Below are positions 1 through 9,131 of a stretch of 64,000 nucleotides of DNA, in pieces. This DNA comes from Caloranaerobacter sp050286925 (GTDB taxonomy: Bacteria > Bacillota > Clostridia > Tissierellales > Thermohalobacteraceae): NCBI RefSeq assembly GCF_050286925.1, contig NZ_JBFWFX010000006.1:62001-126000 (forward strand), read 5' to 3'. Position 1 is the stretch's first letter, and the number at the start of each line of letters is the position of its first letter. The notes beneath the pieces are model-generated. The model searched no databases. It was not told the DNA's origin and saw only the letters and a program-made list of their open reading frames with translations. Both the position numbers and the translations under genes were made by a program.

Positions 1-1192
1 AGAAATAAATAAGCTTTCCAAAGTAATATTCATTCATTTCAGGCACATTTATTACGATATTAGGTACATTTCCATCAGTATGTGCAAGTAATGTGCCTTC
101 AAAAGCTCTTTTGTTTACAAAATCTAAAGTCTTTCCTTTAAGATAATTAAGTCCATCTAAATCTTTCTCATTTTCTGGTATCTCTATGTCTTCTTTAGGA
201 TTTATAATATTTACAATTGTTTCAAATAAATCCCTTCTACCATCTTGTATATATTGTCCTAGAGAGTGTAAATCTGTTGAGAATTCAACTGAAGCTGGGA
301 ATATTCCCTTGCCATCTTTACCTTCACTTTCTCCATATAACTGTTTCCACCACTCTGCCAAATAGTGAAGATAAGGCTCATAGCTAACTAATATCTCTAT
401 ATTTTTACCTTTTCTATAAAGTATATTTCTTAAAGCAGCATATTGATAGCAAGGATTTTTTTCTAAATCTTCTGCCATATACTCTTCTCTACCTGCTTTA
501 GCACCTTCAATAATCTTATCTATATCTATACCTGCAACGGCTATTGGAAGTAATCCTACTGGTGTAAATATTGAAAATCTTCCTCCAACATCATCAGGTA
601 TTACAAAAGTTTCATAGCCCTCTTCTTCAGCTAACTTTCTTAATGCTCCCTTAACTTTATCTGTTGTAGCAAATATCCTCTTTCTCGCTTCTTCTTTGCC
701 ATATTTTTTCTCCATATATTCTTTTAATATTCTAAATGCTATAGCTGGCTCTGTTGTAGTTCCAGATTTTGATATTACATTTATACTTATATCTTTATCT
801 TGTATAACGTCTAATAAATGCCTTAAATATGTACCACTAATATTATTTCCTACAAAATAAATTTCAGGTGTTTTTCTTTTATCTTTAGGAAGTATATTAT
901 AAAATGTATGACCTAGAGCTTCTATTGCAGCTCTTGCTCCTAAATAAGAACCACCAATACCTACTACTATAAAAACATCTGAATTTTCTTTTATTCTTTC
1001 AGCAGCTAATTTTATTCTTTCAAACTCATCTTTATCATAATTAATAGGATAATCTACCCAACCTAAAAAATCATTACCTGGGCCACTCTTTTCATGAAGC
1101 ATTTTATGAGCAAAAGAAATTTGAGCTTTCATATATTCTAATTCATGTTCTTTTATAAGCGCATTAGAATAATCTAATGTAATAGTATTCAT
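1..1192 (-). CDS. pgi: Glucose-6-phosphate isomerase (3' end outside window)
   Basis: Interconverts glucose-6-phosphate and fructose-6-phosphate in cytoplasmic glycolysis and gluconeogenesis. The 397 visible residues run from the ATG at 1190-1192, preceded by a GGGAGGGG ribosome binding site, to the window edge. The family is usually near 450 residues, so about 50 C-terminal residues are missing. The sugar-phosphate isomerase motifs are clear: GIGGSYLG at residues 78-85, SKSGTTTEP at 141-149 and DDVGGRFS at 200-207. No stop codon or frameshift is seen in the visible part. It is separated from the nad operon upstream by a terminator, so it probably has its own promoter. Confidence 0.95.
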   Translation of the reverse strand, partial: MNTITLDYSNALIKEHELEYMKAQISFAHKMLHEKSGPGNDFLGWVDYPINYDKDEFERIKLAAERIKENSDVFIVVGIGGSYLGARAAIEALGHTFYNILPKDKRKTPEIYFVGNNISGTYLRHLLDVIQDKDISINVISKSGTTTEPAIAFRILKEYMEKKYGKEEARKRIFATTDKVKGALRKLAEEEGYETFVIPDDVGGRFSIFTPVGLLPIAVAGIDIDKIIEGAKAGREEYMAEDLEKNPCYQYAALRNILYRKGKNIEILVSYEPYLHYLAEWWKQLYGESEGKDGKGIFPASVEFSTDLHSLGQYIQDGRRDLFETIVNIINPKEDIEIPENEKDLDGLNYLKGKTLDFVNKRAFEGTLLAHTDGNVPNIVINVPEMNEYYFGKLIYF

Positions 1193-1277
1193 TTACTTCC
1201 CCTCCCTGATAATTTATACCCAATAGTTATATTTTACTATTATATAACATTCAAATCAAATATATTTATTAAAAAAA

Positions 1278-1300
1278 TAGAGGGATTTAAAATCCCCCTA
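1278..1300 (-). terminator. Terminator after nadC
   Basis: A ten-base-pair stem (1278-1287 with 1291-1300, one A-C mismatch) is followed on the minus strand by seven T residues. It closes the nadA-nadB-nadC transcript before pgi. Confidence 0.8.
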
Positions 1301-1309
1301 TTAATCTTC

Positions 1310-2140
1310 TTATTTAATATTCAAGCTGATATCTAGTGCTTTAACCGAATGAGTTAATGCTCCAACAGAGATTACATCTACCCCCGTTTTAGCAACTTCC
1401 TCAATATTATCTATATTAACATTACCAGATGCTTCTAATATAGCTTTTTTATTATTTATACTCACAGCTTCTTTCATATCCTCAATACTCATATTATCAA
1501 GCATTATAATATCGGCTCCTGCCTTTAGAGCTTGTTTGAACTCTTCAATAGTTTCAACTTCAACCTCTATCTTAACAGTATGTGAAACTTTTTCTCTTAT
1601 TAATTTAATTGCACTTTCTATACTCCCAACAGCTCTTATATGATTATCTTTTATCATAACAGCATCTGATAGATTATATCTGTGGTTTGCTCCTCCACCT
1701 AATCTTACAGCATATTTTTCTAAAACTCTAATACCTGGTGTAGTCTTTCTTGTATCAGCTACCCTAACATTATATTTCTCTACCTTATCTACAAACTTTC
1801 TAGTCTTAGTTGCAATTCCTGATAATCTCTGAAGAAAATTCAAAGCTGTTCTCTCACCAGATAAAATAGCTCTAGTTTTACCTTTTATCTTAGCTATAAC
1901 ATCACCTTTCCTTAAAAACTGTCCGTCTTCCTTTAACCTATGAAATTGTATATCTTTGTCGAGCAGTTTAAAAGTAATCTCAGCTATTTCTATTCCAGCT
2001 AATATTCCATCTTCTTTAGCAATTATTTCAGCTTCTGAAATATCATCTTGTCCTATTAAATTGTCAGTTGTAATATCCCCATTATTCATATCTTCTAACA
2101 AAGCATTTTTAATTATATCTTCTATTTGAAGCACTAGCAT
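1310..2140 (-). CDS. nadC: Nicotinate-nucleotide pyrophosphorylase (carboxylating)
   Basis: Quinolinate phosphoribosyltransferase: converts quinolinate and PRPP to nicotinate mononucleotide, CO2 and pyrophosphate, the third step of de novo NAD synthesis. The 276-residue protein has the usual length. It carries the PRPP/quinolinate residues ERTALNFLQRLSG, DTRKTTPGIR, HRYNLSDAVMIKDNH and the IEVEVET/IMLDN barrel strands. The ATG has a GAGGTG site five bases upstream. It is the last gene of nadA-nadB-nadC, 18 bp after nadB, followed by a terminator. Confidence 0.96.
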   Translation of the reverse strand: MLVLQIEDIIKNALLEDMNNGDITTDNLIGQDDISEAEIIAKEDGILAGIEIAEITFKLLDKDIQFHRLKEDGQFLRKGDVIAKIKGKTRAILSGERTALNFLQRLSGIATKTRKFVDKVEKYNVRVADTRKTTPGIRVLEKYAVRLGGGANHRYNLSDAVMIKDNHIRAVGSIESAIKLIREKVSHTVKIEVEVETIEEFKQALKAGADIIMLDNMSIEDMKEAVSINNKKAILEASGNVNIDNIEEVAKTGVDVISVGALTHSVKALDISLNIK

Positions 2141-2158
2141 TTTAACACCTCATCATTA

Positions 2159-3655
2159 TTAATTTATTCTATAATGACATCCTAAACTCTTTTCCCTTTT
2201 AATGCAGCTTTCTATAATACTCTTTGATACAATAGCCATATTTAAGACTTCAATATATTCTTTATTATATCTATATTTATTTTTCAACATTTCATATATA
2301 TCATCTATTATTTCTCTAGCTTTTAATAACCCTGATGCTGTACGTACTATTCCTACATGTTTGTCCATTGTATATTTTATTTTATCTCTAATAGGCTTGA
2401 AAGAAGACTCGTCTGCTTCTTCTATTTGAATATCATCTCTATCTAAAATCGTTAATGAAATATTCTCTATATTATTATTAATAGAATTGGCTATTCGTCT
2501 ACCAAACACAACACATTCAAGTAAAGAGTTGCTAGCTAATCTGTTTGCTCCATGTACACCCGTATTAGTACACTCTCCACAAGCGTACAAATTCTCTACA
2601 TTAGTCATTCCATCATCATTAACTTTTATACCTCCAATAAAATAGTGTTCTACAGGAACAACTGGTATTAAGTCTTTTGACATATCTAACCCATATTCTA
2701 AACATTTGTTGAAAATTGTAGGGAATCTTTTAATAAGAAAATCTCTATCTTTATGTGTTATATCTAAATATACAAATTCACTATCTGTTTTAATTAGTTC
2801 TTTGTATATACTCTGCGCAACAATATCTCTAGGGGCTAATTCTCCATTAGGATGGATCTTAAGCATAAATCTTTCTCCAAACTTATTTCTTAAATACGCT
2901 CCTTCACCTCTTACAGCCTCTGATATCAAAAATTTTTTACCTTCACCTTCCGAATAAAGTGCTGTAGGATGGAACTGGATAAATTCCATATTATCAAGCA
3001 TACAACCTGCTCTATATGCCATTGCTATTCCATCCCCTGTAGCTAAAGGGGAATTAGTACTATTTTTGTATAAAGCTCCAATCCCACCTGTTGCTATAAC
3101 TACAGCCTTAGAAAAAACACTAATTAATTTATTATCTTTAATAATCTTTACACCTATACACCTATCATCTTTTTTAATTAGCTCAACAGCCATTGTATTT
3201 TCTAAAATTTCTATATTATCTCTATTAACTACTTCTTTATACAGAGCTTTCATTATTTCTTTTCCTGTTGCATCTCCACCTGCATGAAGTATCCTAGCTC
3301 TACTATGTCCACCTTCTAATGTAGTTTTTAACCTTCCATAGCTATCTCTGTCAAAGGGAACTCCAAATTCTAAAAGTTTATCTATATTCTCTTTAGCTTC
3401 ATATACCATTATCTTTAATTTATCTGTATTATTTACATTTGAACCTGCCTTTAAAGTATCTCTAATATGCTCTTCTAAATCATCTGTTTCTAAACTTGCT
3501 GCAATACCTCCCTGAGCAAGTGAAGAATTATTATCAAATATCTCTCCTTTTGACAATATCTTAACATTTAATCTGCTATCCAGATTAAGAGCAGTATAAA
3601 CCCCAGCTAAACCCGAGCCTATTATAATAACATCAGCAGTATTTTTAAACCCCAC
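2159..3655 (-). CDS. nadB: L-aspartate oxidase
   Basis: FAD enzyme that oxidises L-aspartate to iminoaspartate, the substrate of NadA. In anaerobes the electron acceptor is probably fumarate rather than oxygen (family knowledge). The 498-residue protein begins with the FAD-binding stretch IIGSGLAGVYTALNL and has SSLAQGGIAA, HSRARILHAGGDATG, FIQFHPTAL, EAVRGEGAYL and GANRLASNSLLE, all typical of NadB in the fumarate reductase superfamily. Translation most likely starts at a GTG (3653-3655) behind AGAGGTGAAACTTT. It lies between nadA (16 bp) and nadC (18 bp), so the three are one operon. Confidence 0.95.
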   Translation of the reverse strand: MGFKNTADVIIIGSGLAGVYTALNLDSRLNVKILSKGEIFDNNSSLAQGGIAASLETDDLEEHIRDTLKAGSNVNNTDKLKIMVYEAKENIDKLLEFGVPFDRDSYGRLKTTLEGGHSRARILHAGGDATGKEIMKALYKEVVNRDNIEILENTMAVELIKKDDRCIGVKIIKDNKLISVFSKAVVIATGGIGALYKNSTNSPLATGDGIAMAYRAGCMLDNMEFIQFHPTALYSEGEGKKFLISEAVRGEGAYLRNKFGERFMLKIHPNGELAPRDIVAQSIYKELIKTDSEFVYLDITHKDRDFLIKRFPTIFNKCLEYGLDMSKDLIPVVPVEHYFIGGIKVNDDGMTNVENLYACGECTNTGVHGANRLASNSLLECVVFGRRIANSINNNIENISLTILDRDDIQIEEADESSFKPIRDKIKYTMDKHVGIVRTASGLLKAREIIDDIYEMLKNKYRYNKEYIEVLNMAIVSKSIIESCIKREKSLGCHYRIN

Positions 3656-3671
3656 AAAGTTTCACCTCTAC

Positions 3672-4583
3672 TTATTTTATATCCATCATCCTTTGTAAGG
3701 ATGTGAGCGCCTTTACTCTTATATCTTCGGGAACAGTAATTTCGAACTTTTCATACTTAAGTGCATTCAATACATCATTTAATCCTGTCTTTTTCATGTT
3801 AGAACATATAAGCCCAGGTGATAGAAGATAGAATTTCTTATCAGGATTATTTTTTCTAAGTTGATGTAATATTCCCATTTCTGTTCCTATAATAAATTTC
3901 TTACTACTGGACTTTGTAGCAAAATCAATAATCTGTGAAGTACTTCCAACAAAATCTGCCATTTTAACAACATCTTCGTTACATTCTGGATGAACTAAAA
4001 CTAAAGCGTCAGGATGCGCCTCTTTAGCTTTTACTACTTCAATTTCTTTAACTCTATGATGAGTTATGCAAAATCCAGGCCATAAATCAATTTGTTTATC
4101 TTTAACTTTACTCTTTATATAATTGCCCAAATTTCTATCAGGCACAAATAATATTTTTTCTGCTTCTATGCTGCTTACAACTTTTAAAGCGTTTGATGAA
4201 GTACAACATATGTCACTTTCAGCTTTAACAGCTGCAGAAGAATTTACATAACAAACAACATAAGTATCTGGATTTTTTTCTTTATATTCTCTTAACTTTT
4301 CTGCTGTTACCATATCTGCCATAGGACACCCAGCATCTTTTGCTGGCAATAGTACTTTTTTATCTGGAGAAAGTATTTTTGCACTTTCAGCCATAAAATG
4401 TACTCCACAGAAGACAATTATTTTATTATCAACATTACTTGCAGCTTTACTTAATGCTAAAGAATCTCCGACAACATCTGCAATTTCCTGTATCTCTGGT
4501 ATCTGATAATTATGAGCTAATATGATAGCATCCTTCTCTCTCTTAAGTTTTATGATCTCATCAATAATCCTTTGTTTATCCAT
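3672..4583 (-). CDS. nadA: Quinolinate synthase
   Basis: Condenses iminoaspartate with dihydroxyacetone phosphate to quinolinate, using a [4Fe-4S] cluster. The expected three cluster cysteines are present in FCGVHFMAES, VHPECNEDV and SPGLICSNM, spaced as in the family. I place the start at the ATG at 4583 (MDKQRIIDE, 303 residues): GAAGGGG lies nine bases upstream, while the longer reading frame to 4643 has no such site and runs into the kinase gene. The sixty bases before it contain an inverted TATAC-AAAA-GTATA (4626-4639), which could be regulatory. The histidine kinase upstream may or may not share the transcript. Confidence 0.95.
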   Translation of the reverse strand: MDKQRIIDEIIKLKREKDAIILAHNYQIPEIQEIADVVGDSLALSKAASNVDNKIIVFCGVHFMAESAKILSPDKKVLLPAKDAGCPMADMVTAEKLREYKEKNPDTYVVCYVNSSAAVKAESDICCTSSNALKVVSSIEAEKILFVPDRNLGNYIKSKVKDKQIDLWPGFCITHHRVKEIEVVKAKEAHPDALVLVHPECNEDVVKMADFVGSTSQIIDFATKSSSKKFIIGTEMGILHQLRKNNPDKKFYLLSPGLICSNMKKTGLNDVLNALKYEKFEITVPEDIRVKALTSLQRMMDIK

Positions 4584-4642
4584 ATATATTACCCCTTCTA
4601 TTATATTTGCATCTGTCTTTACATCTATACAAAAGTATAGCA

Positions 4643-5998
4643 TTAATATTTACTACAATCAACTTTAGGCAGTTCTATCCTAAAAACAGCTCCTTTTGGC
4701 ACTCCATTATACGCATAAATACTTCCATTATGTCCTTCTATTATTGCTTTTGTAATAGCTAATCCAATACCTGTGCTTCCTTTTTCTCCTTTATAGAATC
4801 TTTCAAATACTCTATTTTCCTCTCCATCTTTAAATCCTTTTCCATCATCTTTAATAATTATTTCTATTTTTTTACCTTTACAACTTGCATTAATACTTAT
4901 TTTGCTTTCAGCATATCTTACGCAATTTCCTAAAATGTTAACTAATGCCCTTAGTATTTTTTCTGAATCTATTTTAACAATACAATCTTTTTCTATTTGC
5001 ACATCTATATTTATATTTTTCTCATCTGCCAAAGATTTAATAGTTTTTATTGATTTAAATATAACTTTTGATAAATCAGCTTCTTCGAAATTAAAGTTTT
5101 CTTCTACATTTTCAATCTTAGCTAAATATATTATTTCATCAACTGTTTTTTTAAGCCTCTGGCTCTCTTCTATAATTATATCGAGACTTTCTTCTAATTC
5201 TTTACCTTCTACAACTCCATCTTTTATAGCTTCTGCATATCCTTGAATCGACATTAATGGAGTTTTAAGTTCGTGTGAAGTATTTTGTAAAAATCTTTTC
5301 TGCTGCTTACTATATCTTTTTATTCTTTCTGCCATTTCTTTGAAACTTTTATCTAATTCCTCTATTTCATCTCCTGTGTTAATATCTGGATATTCATGAA
5401 AGTTGTTAATCGAAAAATTTGTCATTTTATCCTTTAGCATCTTAATAGGTTTTGAAATATTTTTTTGAAAAATCATACCAATAAATAGTGCTATTATCGA
5501 AGCTATAATAAAACTTAAACTTTGAGTTTGTCTTATTAATCTATTTAATGCATGTATATTCTTTATTCTAGTAAATAAAAAAACATAACCATTAATACGT
5601 TGATTTTTATCTTTTATTACAACCCTCTCAACTATATAACCATTTAAAGTCGATTGTTTAAACTTTAATAATTTATATAATACATTTTGATTTAAGTTTT
5701 TAAAATCCCTATATACTATTTTACCTTCTCTATTAATTACTAATACTTCAGAATCTATAAACCTACCAGCAAGCCTTAATTGTCTTCTACTTAAAATAAT
5801 ATCCTTTAAATTACCTTCTTGAAGATTTACATTCCTTAATATTTCTGCAATTTTTTGTCCCTCATCTCTTAACTGTGCTCGAGTTTCTCTTATCAAATAT
5901 TTTTTAGATAAATAATTAAAAGTTATACTAGTAACTAAAAAAGCTATAAGTAATATCAAAAAATATGATAATATAATTTTATTTCCTATTTTTTTCAT
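4643..5998 (-). CDS. Sensor histidine kinase
   Basis: Membrane sensor kinase of a two-component system. It has an N-terminal membrane helix (about residues 5-25), an extracytoplasmic sensing region of roughly 130 residues and a second helix near 160-180. A HAMP linker, the HisKA box HELKTPLMSIQGYAEA and an ATPase domain with DDGKGF and GSTGIGLAITKAI follow. The N-box reads NILGNCVRY, slightly divergent. I favour the ATG at 5998, one base after the regulator's stop with GGATGG upstream; an in-frame ATG at 6022 would overlap the regulator. The signal sensed is unknown; the regulator gene is upstream and the secreted coiled-coil gene lies beyond it. Confidence 0.92.
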   Translation of the reverse strand: MKKIGNKIILSYFLILLIAFLVTSITFNYLSKKYLIRETRAQLRDEGQKIAEILRNVNLQEGNLKDIILSRRQLRLAGRFIDSEVLVINREGKIVYRDFKNLNQNVLYKLLKFKQSTLNGYIVERVVIKDKNQRINGYVFLFTRIKNIHALNRLIRQTQSLSFIIASIIALFIGMIFQKNISKPIKMLKDKMTNFSINNFHEYPDINTGDEIEELDKSFKEMAERIKRYSKQQKRFLQNTSHELKTPLMSIQGYAEAIKDGVVEGKELEESLDIIIEESQRLKKTVDEIIYLAKIENVEENFNFEEADLSKVIFKSIKTIKSLADEKNINIDVQIEKDCIVKIDSEKILRALVNILGNCVRYAESKISINASCKGKKIEIIIKDDGKGFKDGEENRVFERFYKGEKGSTGIGLAITKAIIEGHNGSIYAYNGVPKGAVFRIELPKVDCSKY

Positions 5999-5999
5999 A

Positions 6000-6677
6000 T
6001 TAACCATCCATTCTATATCCATAACCCCAAATAGTTGTTATCTCTAACTTTGAATTTACCTCTTTGAGTTTTTTTCTAATTCTTTTAACCAAATCGTCTA
6101 TCATTCTCGTATCTGGTATATAATTGTACCCCCATATTTTATCAATAAGCTCGTCTCTAGTAAAAGGTCTATTTTTATTTTTTGCAAGATATTCAAATAA
6201 ATCATATTCTTTTGTAGTAAGTTTAAGCTCTTTACCATTTACTTCAACAAATCTTCTGTCTGTATATATTCTAATATCTTTAATTTCAATTATAGTAGCA
6301 TTAGCATTTTTAGCTTTTTCTATTCTCCTTAAAATATTTTTAATCCTTACAACTAACTCTCTAGGACTAAATGGCTTAGATAAGTAATCATCTCCTCCAA
6401 GTTCTAAACCTATTATTCTATCGACTTCTTCATCTTTTGCCGAAACAAATATTATAGGAATATCGTTATTTTTTCTAATCTCTTTACACAATTCTAATCC
6501 ATCAATACCTGGCATCATAATATCTAGCACTATTAAATCAGGCTTTAATCTATCAATCTCTTTTAAAAGATTTGCTCCATCCTCAAATAAAGTAACTTTA
6601 TAACCTTCTTTCTGAAGATATTTCTTTATAAGATCTCTAATATTTTTTTCATCATCAACAACAAAAATATGCCGCAT
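6000..6677 (-). CDS. OmpR/PhoB-family response regulator
   Basis: DNA-binding partner of the adjacent kinase. The receiver domain starts at HIFVVDDEKNIRDL, with the phosphoacceptor in PDLIVLDIMMPGIDGLEL, the switch threonine/serine region IIFVSAKDEE and the lysine in YLSKPF. The C-terminal winged helix includes LTTKEYDLFEYLA and the WGYNYIPDTRMIDDLVKRIRKK recognition segment. The ATG at 6677 follows GAGGAGGTGG at ideal spacing, giving 225 residues; the frame extends 12 codons further without support. A terminator separates it from the upstream secreted-protein gene, so the pair probably starts from a promoter near 6680-6712. Confidence 0.94.
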   Translation of the reverse strand: MRHIFVVDDEKNIRDLIKKYLQKEGYKVTLFEDGANLLKEIDRLKPDLIVLDIMMPGIDGLELCKEIRKNNDIPIIFVSAKDEEVDRIIGLELGGDDYLSKPFSPRELVVRIKNILRRIEKAKNANATIIEIKDIRIYTDRRFVEVNGKELKLTTKEYDLFEYLAKNKNRPFTRDELIDKIWGYNYIPDTRMIDDLVKRIRKKLKEVNSKLEITTIWGYGYRMDG

Positions 6678-6712
6678 AATCCACCTCCTCAAATAGATTA
6701 TAACATACAACA

Positions 6713-6739
6713 AAAGAGATAGGATAAACCTATCTCTTT
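6713..6739 (-). terminator. Terminator after the secreted coiled-coil gene
   Basis: Perfect 11 bp stem (6713-6723 with 6729-6739) around ATAAA. The stem overlaps the stop codon of the secreted-protein gene and is followed on the minus strand by TTTTGTTGTAT. Confidence 0.75.
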
Positions 6740-7283
6740 ATGAAAGAATATCAATTATTTCATCTAATAATCCAATTTTTTTAGAAATCTTATCATTTAC
6801 ATTTGTCTTTAATTCTATAACTTTATTAATATGTTCTCTTGCTGAATCGAAGTCCTTATTTTTCACATCTTCTCTAAATGCTTTTCTTTCAATTCTTATT
6901 TGTTTTAATAACTCCTTAATCTCCTTGTCTATTTCTCTAATTTGTTTTCTCACTTCTCTAGCCTCTTTTAAAGCCTCGATATTTCCATTTTCTCTAGCTT
7001 CAATATATAAGTCTAATATAGTATCATGTTTTTCTATTATTTGCATTCTTAAACTAAGTCTTTCTATTCTAAGTTCATTTATCTTGTGTAATTCATCCTT
7101 AAATTCTTTCATCGCTTCAAATCTTAGATTCTCTCTTTCTCTAATCTTAAGTGGTCTTTCATTTAATTTAAATGGTTTTTCTGAAAAATCTTTCGCAGAA
7201 CCATTTGGACCTTCTGCAAAAACTCCTCCTGCAACTGTAAAAAGCATCACGCCTACTAATAAGAAAGTTAAAAGTTTTTTCAT
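6738..7283 (-). CDS. Secreted charged coiled-coil protein
   Basis: I do not recognise a named family. The protein has a classical signal peptide (MKKLLTFLLVGVMLFTVAGG, then VFAEG) and a mature part of about 155 residues that is almost entirely charged, helical and rich in E, K and R with heptad-like leucine/isoleucine spacing. This resembles, in style only, extracytoplasmic Spy/CpxP-type helical proteins tied to envelope-stress kinases. It sits immediately upstream of the two-component pair on the same strand, so it may be a target or modulator of that system. The second ATG (7283) is better placed behind GGGAGGAG than the first at 7289. Confidence 0.75.
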   Translation of the reverse strand: MKKLLTFLLVGVMLFTVAGGVFAEGPNGSAKDFSEKPFKLNERPLKIRERENLRFEAMKEFKDELHKINELRIERLSLRMQIIEKHDTILDLYIEARENGNIEALKEAREVRKQIREIDKEIKELLKQIRIERKAFREDVKNKDFDSAREHINKVIELKTNVNDKISKKIGLLDEIIDILS

Positions 7284-7391
7284 ATTCATCTCTCCTCCCT
7301 TAATTTTTTCTCTTTACACTTTTATTATAAGAGGAGACTTTGGAATAAAAATATTATAATTGTGGAAAAAGTGTGTAAAAATATATTCATA

Positions 7392-8510
7392 TTATTCCAA
7401 AACCCTCATCATTAAAACAGCAAAATCATCTTGCTTAACACTTTGCCTAAAATCATCTATCTCATCTTCTATATATCCCATCAACTGATCGCCTTCATAC
7501 TTCATCATATTTAACAATCTATCTATTCCAAATTGTTCACCTTTTTCATTTATAGCTTCAACAATTCCATCTGTATAAAATATTAATTTATCTTCTTTAA
7601 TAAGTTTTATTTTGTGTTCATCATAATCCACTTTATCAAAAAGATATGTTATCGGATATCCTTTTGCCTCTAATAATTTTACTTTATTGTCTCTTATTAA
7701 AATAGGACTACAATTATGCCCACCATTTACAAAAGTAAAAGTATTCTCTTTTGTATTTATAACCCCATAAAATATAGTAAAGTATTTATCATCATCCAAC
7801 CCAAGTTCAAGAAATCCCTTATGAAGCTTTATTAGTGTTTCTCGCGGACTTAACATATAGTCTTTTATATCCCTCATACTTTGTTTAACAAACATAGTTA
7901 TCATAGAAGCAGATACTCCATGTCCAACAACATCACTAATATATACACCAATATTATTATCATCAATATTGAATATATCAAACATATCACCACTTAACAT
8001 TTCTGAAGGATTGTATATGTAGTCTATAAATAAATTCCCATATCTGCCTTTCTTAGGTAATATTTTCTCTTGTAATTTACGTGCAAACGTTAATTCACTA
8101 CGCATTTTTTCATTTTTTTCAATGAGCTCATACTCAAGTTTTCTTTCTTTTGTAACATCTCTAAAAACTTCAACCGCTGCATAAATATTACCTTGATTAT
8201 CTCGAACAGGAGAACTTTTTACAGCAAAAATTCTATCATCTATAATTTCTTCCTTCTCTAATATTTCACCAGTCCTTATTGTTGTCTGCGTAATACACTT
8301 CCTACAATGACAAGATTTTTTTAATGCTGTATAACATCTGCTACCGACAATTTCTTCTCCTAATGCTTCTTTCATAGGCTTATTAGCATATATTATTATT
8401 CCGTTTACATCAATAACTCTAACCCAATCAATCATCCCATCTAATATATCATAAGACAATCTTTGGTAGATTTCTATTTTTTCATCTTGCTTTAAACCTT
8501 CTTTCAACAT
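7392..8510 (-). CDS. PAS-domain SpoIIE-type serine phosphatase
   Basis: Probable sensory PP2C phosphatase, of the kind that dephosphorylates anti-sigma-factor antagonists. An N-terminal PAS domain (about residues 20-130) is followed by a short coiled linker and a SpoIIE/PP2C domain. Metal-binding motifs are seen in LSGDMFD, ISDVVGHGVSASMI, FVNGGHNCSP and FYTDGIVEA. The PAS domain has a cysteine cluster, CYTALKKSCHCRKC, which could bind a metal or sense redox state. The ATG at 8510 lies eight bases after AAGGAG; an upstream GTG is too close. No anti-sigma or antagonist gene is nearby, so the target is unknown. Confidence 0.88.
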   Translation of the reverse strand: MLKEGLKQDEKIEIYQRLSYDILDGMIDWVRVIDVNGIIIYANKPMKEALGEEIVGSRCYTALKKSCHCRKCITQTTIRTGEILEKEEIIDDRIFAVKSSPVRDNQGNIYAAVEVFRDVTKERKLEYELIEKNEKMRSELTFARKLQEKILPKKGRYGNLFIDYIYNPSEMLSGDMFDIFNIDDNNIGVYISDVVGHGVSASMITMFVKQSMRDIKDYMLSPRETLIKLHKGFLELGLDDDKYFTIFYGVINTKENTFTFVNGGHNCSPILIRDNKVKLLEAKGYPITYLFDKVDYDEHKIKLIKEDKLIFYTDGIVEAINEKGEQFGIDRLLNMMKYEGDQLMGYIEDEIDDFRQSVKQDDFAVLMMRVLE

Positions 8511-8675
8511 AAGCCCCACTCCTTATGTAATAATTTTACACATTTAATTGCTAAAAAAATGTCATATTTATTCTATTATACCATAAGAACACAAGTTTCT
8601 ATCTCTTAGGGTTACAATTTGGCCTAAATTATTATAAAATATTCTTAACAGGATAATCTATGGGAGTTGAATCAT

Positions 8676-9113
8676 ATGATTACAATAGAATCAATAGAAA
8701 GAAAATTAAAAGAAAAAGGTTTAAAGCTAACTAATCAGAGAAGAGCAATTATAGAAGTTTTATTCGAAAATAAAGATAATTTTTTAACAGCAGAAGAAAT
8801 TTTCTTAAAATCTAAGGAAAAATGTCCTCAAACTAATTTTTCTACAATTTATCGTAACTTAGAAATTCTTACTAATCTCAATATAATCCATAGAACTAAT
8901 ATAAAAAATAATACATCTATATTCGAGCTAGTACAAAATGATTCACACCATCATCACATCATTTGCAAAAAATGTGGCAAGACAGAATTTATAGATTTTT
9001 GTCCATTAGATAAGATTTTATCAGAGGTAAATAAGAAAAATTTTACTCTAACAGATCATAAATTTGAACTATATGGATACTGTGATAAATGTAAAAAAAA
9101 TAAGGGTAGTTAA
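8676..9113 (+). CDS. Fur-family metalloregulator, probably Zur
   Basis: Ferric/zinc-uptake type repressor of 145 residues. The N-terminal winged helix includes KGLKLTNQRRAIIEVLF and TVYRNL-like FSTIYRNLEIL. The dimerisation domain has the metal-rich segment SHHHHIICKKCGK and a second CxxC in GYCDKCKK, which together form the structural zinc site. It faces the znuA-znuC-znuB operon convergently, so I infer that it is the zinc sensor Zur rather than Fur or PerR; sequence alone cannot decide. The ATG at 8676 is nine bases after GGGAG; an in-frame TTG at 8667 abuts that site and is less likely. Confidence 0.9.
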   Translation: MITIESIERKLKEKGLKLTNQRRAIIEVLFENKDNFLTAEEIFLKSKEKCPQTNFSTIYRNLEILTNLNIIHRTNIKNNTSIFELVQNDSHHHHIICKKCGKTEFIDFCPLDKILSEVNKKNFTLTDHKFELYGYCDKCKKNKGS

Positions 9114-9123
9114 TAAACTACCC
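9104..9123. terminator. Convergent terminator between the Fur-family gene and znuB
   Basis: GGGTAGTT (9104-9111) pairs with AACTACCC (9116-9123) around AATA. It lies between two converging genes and can serve both; T-rich flanks are modest. Confidence 0.6.
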
Positions 9124-9131
9124 TATTTCAA

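Noticed and set aside
4614..4623. NiaR-type operator (TGTCTTTACA) before nadA
   Set aside because: Position is right for NAD control and the string is suggestive, but there is no second half-site and I am not sure of the consensus.
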